A stretch of DNA of 47,853 bases from Streptomyces himastatinicus ATCC 53653 (GTDB taxonomy: Bacteria; Actinomycetota; Actinomycetes; Streptomycetales; Streptomycetaceae): assembly GCF_000158915.1 (NCBI RefSeq), contig NZ_GG657754.1, forward strand, positions 2,238,686 to 2,286,538, written 5' to 3'. The notes under the pieces were generated by a model that saw only the letters and a program-made list of their open reading frames with translations, did no database searches and was not told where the DNA came from. The translations under genes and the position numbers were made by a program. Numbering within the stretch: the stretch's first letter is position 1; each line of letters begins with the position of its first letter. Shown one piece after another: positions 44,613 to 47,853 of the stretch.

Positions 44613-44716
44613 TATGTGTGGGGCGAATCTGACTGAGCACCAGCCCCCTGTCAAGTACACCCGCGCCCAGCACACCGTCCGGATTCCGCCAGCCATCGTG
44701 TGCTCCGCGGACCACG

Positions 44717-45238
44717 ATGAAACGCATGAGCGACCACATGACCTACGAGATCCGGGCCATCGCGCCCGAGGTGGCGAAGCAACTACGCATCCAGGACGAC
44801 GCGGGCAGCCCCCCGCGCATGGTGGCGAACGACGAGGGCAACAACCCGCTGCGCTGCTGTCTGGGCCGGAGCCTGCCGGGCGAGACCATCGCCCTCGTCT
44901 CCTACGCCCCGCTGCGCCGCTGGGCCGAGGAGACGGGCGCCGAGCCCGGCCCGTACGACGAGCAGGGTCCGGTCTTCATCCACGCCGAGGAGTGCGACGG
45001 CTGGACCGGCCCCGGATTCCCGTCCGGCATGTGGGGCGACCACCGGGTGCTGCGCGCCTACTCCGCGAAGGGCAACATCCTCGGCGGCCGCCTGCTGACC
45101 GGCGGCGGGCAGCAGGCGTGCGAGGAGACCCTGGCGGAGCTGTACGCGGACCCCGAGGTGGCCGCGGTGCATGTGCGCTGCGTCGAGTTCGGCTGCTTCG
45201 TGGCCGAAACGCGACGAGTCGCTCAGTCGGAGTCCTGA
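44717..45238 (+). CDS. DUF1203 family protein
   Basis: Conserved protein of 173 residues, function unknown. DUF1203 marks: EIRAIAPEVAKQLR near the start, DAGSPPRMVANDEGNNPLRC, LRCCLGRSLPGETIALVSYAP, the acidic EQGPVFIHAEECDGW, and a late VHVRCVEFGCFVAETRR. Two conserved Cys and a His/Glu pair could form a metal or redox site; this is a guess. Starts at 44717, 44726 and 44738 are all possible, none with a strong Shine-Dalgarno. The 3' end overlaps the endonuclease V gene by 16 bp, tail to tail. Confidence 0.82.
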   Translation: MKRMSDHMTYEIRAIAPEVAKQLRIQDDAGSPPRMVANDEGNNPLRCCLGRSLPGETIALVSYAPLRRWAEETGAEPGPYDEQGPVFIHAEECDGWTGPGFPSGMWGDHRVLRAYSAKGNILGGRLLTGGGQQACEETLAELYADPEVAAVHVRCVEFGCFVAETRRVAQSES

Positions 45239-45954
45239 CGGGTGTCCGCCAGCGCGCGGCGGCACAGCGCGTCGGCGCGGCGGGTGGTCTCGGGCTGCCG
45301 GTAGTCGCGGGCCAGGTGGAGGGTGTACGCGCAGGCGTCGTCGAGGGTCACCCGGTGGCCGACGGACACGAACACCGGCTTCACCCCGTCCCGAGTGCGC
45401 AGCGCCCGGCCGACCTCCTCGTCCCCGTCGAGCAGCGGCGTCCAGTCGCCGCGGCGCGGGCCGGGCGGGTCGTGGCGGAAGGTGAAGGGATTCTTGGCGA
45501 CGCCGATCGTGGGCAGCCCGGTCAGCACCCCCAGGTGGCTGGCCAGCCCGAAGCGGCGGGGGTGGGCGAGGCCGTAGCCGTCGCACACCACGACGTCGGG
45601 GCGGTGGCCGAGCCGGTCGAGGGCGCCGAGCGCGTCGAGTACGGCCGGGATCTCGCGGAACGCCAGCAGCCCGGGGACGTACGGGAAGGTGATCCGGCCG
45701 ACCGCCGTCGTCTCCCCGACGACGGCGAGGGTGCGGGCGTCCAGCGCGACGGCGGCCGCCGCGACGACGCCGCGTTCGTCGTCGTACGCCACGTCCACCC
45801 CGACGACCGCCCCGGCCCCACCGCCCGGGGCGGGCACGGCCCCGCCCTCCGTGCGGACGGATCCCCGCAGCCGCTCCTGCACGGCGGTCGCCTCGGCCTC
45901 GGTCGTGGGCCAGTCGCGCGGGAGTTGGTAGCGGGGATCGATGGCGCTCGTCAT
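45223..45954 (-). CDS. nfi: Endonuclease V (deoxyinosine 3' endonuclease)
   Basis: DNA repair nuclease of 243 residues that nicks DNA one base 3' of deoxyinosine. All family motifs are present: VVGVDVAYDD (catalytic Asp54), FPYVPGLLAFREIP (Glu101), CDGYGLAHPRRFGLASHLGV (Asp125), GVAKNPF, VFVSVGHRVTLDDA and PETTRRADALCRR. The length matches the family. The ATG at 45954 is preceded by no Shine-Dalgarno but by TAGCGT 8 nt upstream, again suggesting leaderless translation. It overlaps the DUF1203 gene by 16 bp. Confidence 0.93.
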   Translation of the reverse strand: MTSAIDPRYQLPRDWPTTEAEATAVQERLRGSVRTEGGAVPAPGGGAGAVVGVDVAYDDERGVVAAAAVALDARTLAVVGETTAVGRITFPYVPGLLAFREIPAVLDALGALDRLGHRPDVVVCDGYGLAHPRRFGLASHLGVLTGLPTIGVAKNPFTFRHDPPGPRRGDWTPLLDGDEEVGRALRTRDGVKPVFVSVGHRVTLDDACAYTLHLARDYRQPETTRRADALCRRALADTRQDSD

Positions 45955-45962
45955 GACCGGTC

Positions 45963-45968
45963 ACGCTA
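45963..45968 (-). promoter_or_regulatory. -10 box of the endonuclease V gene, leaderless arrangement
   Basis: TAGCGT on the minus strand (45968-45963), 8 nt before the ATG at 45954; no Shine-Dalgarno. It is the same hexamer as upstream of the SCO6745-family gene. Confidence 0.45.
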
Positions 45969-45985
45969 CCGGTCGCCGCATGCCG

Positions 45986-47062
45986 CTACCGGGTCGGCTC
46001 CAGGCGGGCGATGCGGCCCTTCTCGCCCGACGCCCAGCAGCCGCCGTCCGGGGCGCAGTCCACCGAGTCGTACGAGCCCGGGTCGAGGGCGCGCCAGCTG
46101 CGCCCGCCGTCCGCCGTCACATCCGTGCCGGTCGGGCCGACCGCGAGGGCGGCGCGGTGGCTGTACGGGAGCCAGGCGACCCCCGAACGGTAGGCGGGCG
46201 GGGGCTGGGTGGCCGGGGTCCAGGCCGCGCCGCCGTCCGCGGTGACCGCGGCCGCGCGCGGGGACGGCTGGTCGGGCCGGTAGTCGCCGCCCACGGCGAG
46301 GCCGTGGCGGGTGTCGCGGAAGGCGAGGGCGAACACGCCACGGGCCGGGTCACCGGCCGGGAGCGGCGCGTCGGCGACGCTCCAGGTGCGGCCTCGGTCG
46401 GCGGTGTGGAAGACCCGGGCGGTGGCGGCGCCTCCGGTGGCGAACCACGCGTCGCGGCGTCCGGCGCTCACCAGACACTGCCCGCTCGCGGCGAACGCGG
46501 CCTCGCCCGGCTGTGCGTCCGGCATCCCTTCAGAGGGCAGCACGCGCCAGGTGCGGCCGCCGTCCCCGGTGCCGAGGATGCGGTACTTGCCGTCCACGGG
46601 ATCGCTGAGCGCGATGCCGTGGCGCGCGTCGAAGAAGGTCAGGCAGTCGTAGAAGGCGCGCGGATCGGGGTTACGGAACGCCTCGCTCCAGGTGGTGCCG
46701 CCGTCGTCCGTGACGAAGACGCGCGACGCCTCCCCCTCGCCGATGGCCAGCACCACCGCGCGGCGCACCCCGAACGCCTCGATGTCGCGGAACTCAAGCC
46801 CCTCCGCGCCGGGCGGGGACACGTTCCGCCAGCTGCGCCCGCCGTCGCGGGTGCGCAGCACCGTGCCCTTCGTCCCCGCGACCCACGCGGTCCGGCGGCT
46901 CACGGCGGCGAGTCCCCGGAAGCGGGCGTCGGTGCCGCTGTCCTTCAGCCGCCAGCCGGCGCGTACGCCGTCCGCCGAACCGGCTTGCGCGGGTGCGGCG
47001 AGGACGGCGGCGAGCGCCGCCCCGCAGAGTCCGGCGGCCACTAAGCGTCTGATCATGCCCAT
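45986..47062 (-). CDS. Secreted beta-propeller protein with Asp-box (BNR/Ycf48-like) repeats
   Basis: Exported protein of about 358 residues. Signal peptide: MIRRLVAAGLCGAALAAVLA with APAQA before the mature part. At least six Asp-box motifs of the form S/T-x-D-x-G-x-x-W are visible: TRDGGRSW, TDDGGTTW, TGDGGRTW, TADRGRTW, TADGGAAW and TADGGRSW, giving a six- or seven-bladed propeller. Repeat spacing is 40-60 residues. Relatives are often named after photosystem stability factor HCF136/Ycf48 or annotated as oxidoreductases; there is no photosynthetic context here. In-frame ATGs at 47080, 47071, 47062 and 47056 are all possible starts. Ligand-binding or assembly role unknown. Confidence 0.85.
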   Translation of the reverse strand: MGMIRRLVAAGLCGAALAAVLAAPAQAGSADGVRAGWRLKDSGTDARFRGLAAVSRRTAWVAGTKGTVLRTRDGGRSWRNVSPPGAEGLEFRDIEAFGVRRAVVLAIGEGEASRVFVTDDGGTTWSEAFRNPDPRAFYDCLTFFDARHGIALSDPVDGKYRILGTGDGGRTWRVLPSEGMPDAQPGEAAFAASGQCLVSAGRRDAWFATGGAATARVFHTADRGRTWSVADAPLPAGDPARGVFALAFRDTRHGLAVGGDYRPDQPSPRAAAVTADGGAAWTPATQPPPAYRSGVAWLPYSHRAALAVGPTGTDVTADGGRSWRALDPGSYDSVDCAPDGGCWASGEKGRIARLEPTR

Positions 47063-47125
47063 GATCCCCATGCCCGTCATGGGGCGGGAAGCTAGCCCAT
47101 GGGCGATACGCCGTCCAGCACGCGA

Positions 47126-47153
47126 CGGCGCCCGCGGGAATCCGCGGGCGCCG
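47126..47153 (-). terminator. Hairpin terminator after the Ser/Pro-rich protein gene
   Basis: Perfect 12-bp stem CGGCGCCCGCGG (47126-47137) / CCGCGGGCGCCG (47142-47153) with a GAAT loop, 25 bp beyond the stop at 47179. Confidence 0.8.
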
Positions 47154-47178
47154 CCGTTCGGCCGTCAGCCGTGCCGGG

Positions 47179-47850
47179 TCACTTGTTCACACAGAGCTTG
47201 ACCAGCAGCGATACACAGTTCTGCGAATCGTCGGTGGGCGCCGAGGTCGGGTTGTCGGGCTGACTCGGCGTCCCCTGCGGGTCGCTCGTGCCGCCGCCGT
47301 CGCTGTCGCCACCGCCGGAACCGCTGCCGGAGCCACCGTCGTCCGTCGGGTCCTGCGAGGGCGACGAGGGGTCGGATGTCGGAGTCGACCCGGATTCAGA
47401 CGGGTCGGGCGACTTGGTCGGCTTCGACGGTGTCGTCGGCTTCTCCGAGGGCGAATCCGACGCGTCCGACGACGGGTCCGAGGGAGCGGACGACGGCGTG
47501 GACCGCGAAGGGGATACCGCACTCGACGGCACGTCCGAGGGGCCCGGCGCCTTCGTGGACGGCTTGCTCCGGGACGCCTCGCGCGTGCCGTCCGTCCGCG
47601 GCGCGTCCGGCTTCCGCGACGCGGCATCCGTCGCGCCCGTACCGGACGAACCCGACGAAGGTGAGGAATCCGAAGGCTGATGACTCGGCGCCGACGCCGC
47701 CGCGGGCTGCCCCGCCTCCGCCGCGCCGCCGTTGGTGAGGGCGAGCCCCGTCATGACCGCCGCACCCGCGACGAACAGCACCCCGGCCCCGGCCACCGCG
47801 ACCGCGACCGGCCCCGCCTCGCGCACCTGCCCGTGCATCAGGTGGCGCAT
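47179..47850 (-). CDS. Membrane-anchored Ser/Pro/Asp-rich extracellular protein (start may be beyond the window)
   Basis: Low-complexity protein of up to 223 residues. One transmembrane segment near the N terminus (about residues 13-38, PVAVAVAGAGVLFVAGAAVM) is followed by about 165 residues dominated by Ser, Pro, Asp, Thr and Gly, e.g. SPSEKPTTPSKPTKSPDPS. It ends in a short hydrophobic piece with two Cys, QNCVSLLVKLCVNK. It probably spans the cell wall as a disordered stalk, ending in a disulfide-forming tip. The ATG at 47850 lies 3 bp from the window end and an ATG at 47838 is also possible, so the N terminus may be longer. No family recognised. Confidence 0.65.
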   Translation of the reverse strand: MRHLMHGQVREAGPVAVAVAGAGVLFVAGAAVMTGLALTNGGAAEAGQPAAASAPSHQPSDSSPSSGSSGTGATDAASRKPDAPRTDGTREASRSKPSTKAPGPSDVPSSAVSPSRSTPSSAPSDPSSDASDSPSEKPTTPSKPTKSPDPSESGSTPTSDPSSPSQDPTDDGGSGSGSGGGDSDGGGTSDPQGTPSQPDNPTSAPTDDSQNCVSLLVKLCVNK

Positions 47851-47853
47851 CGA

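Overview
The window is a very GC-rich actinobacterial chromosome segment, almost certainly from a Streptomyces. The signs are strong third-position G/C bias, many GTG starts, four-base stop/start overlaps, GC-rich intergenic repeats typical of the genus, and a gene order that from memory resembles the S. coelicolor SCO673x-SCO676x interval (fadA/fadB, a SCO6745-family gene, idi, hpnC-D-E). No rRNA, tRNA, insertion sequence, prophage or CRISPR array was recognised.

Layout. 1-2136 (minus): the end of a hopanoid operon, hpnC-hpnD-hpnE (FPP to squalene), running off the left edge. 2549-3289: a TetR regulator. 3764-10916 (minus): a tightly overlapping cassette with a LicC-like cytidylyltransferase, a glycerol-1-phosphate-dehydrogenase-like enzyme, two CDP-alcohol phosphotransferases, a GT2 glycosyltransferase and a TagGH-type polysaccharide ABC exporter; galE diverges from it at 11186. 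I read this as an uncharacterised pathway for an exported phospho-polyol glycoconjugate. 12283-16652: a CDF metal transporter, idi, an RsbW-like ATPase, an enoyl-CoA hydratase, a SCO6745-family protein and a 47-residue protein. 16771-22579: tex, an ABC-F ATPase with a structured leader, and an unknown CxxC protein. 22799-29778: a BCCT transporter and three secreted peptidases (M14, S15, M1). 29809-36338: an MpaB-type oxygenase, a large secreted GH2 beta-galactosidase with a nested LamG-like domain, a MerR regulator and an alpha/beta hydrolase. 36442-42082 (minus): beta-oxidation genes (AMACR-type CoA transferase/racemase, thiolase, FadB), with the last two separated by about 0.85 kb of short hairpin repeats. 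42184-47850: a NanT-like symporter plus a NanA/DapA-like aldolase under a palindromic operator, DUF1203, endonuclease V, a secreted beta-propeller and a Ser/Pro/Asp-rich anchored protein.

Four otherwise well-conserved genes (9014-10916, 14615-15375, 24704-26039, 29809-30682) each carry one apparent single-base frameshift, three of them in or next to a short run of one base, and hpnC may have a fifth at its 5' end. That density suggests sequencing or assembly error rather than real decay, but reads are needed to decide. Several genes lack a Shine-Dalgarno sequence and have a TANNNT -10 box 6-8 nt before the start codon, which fits leaderless transcription.
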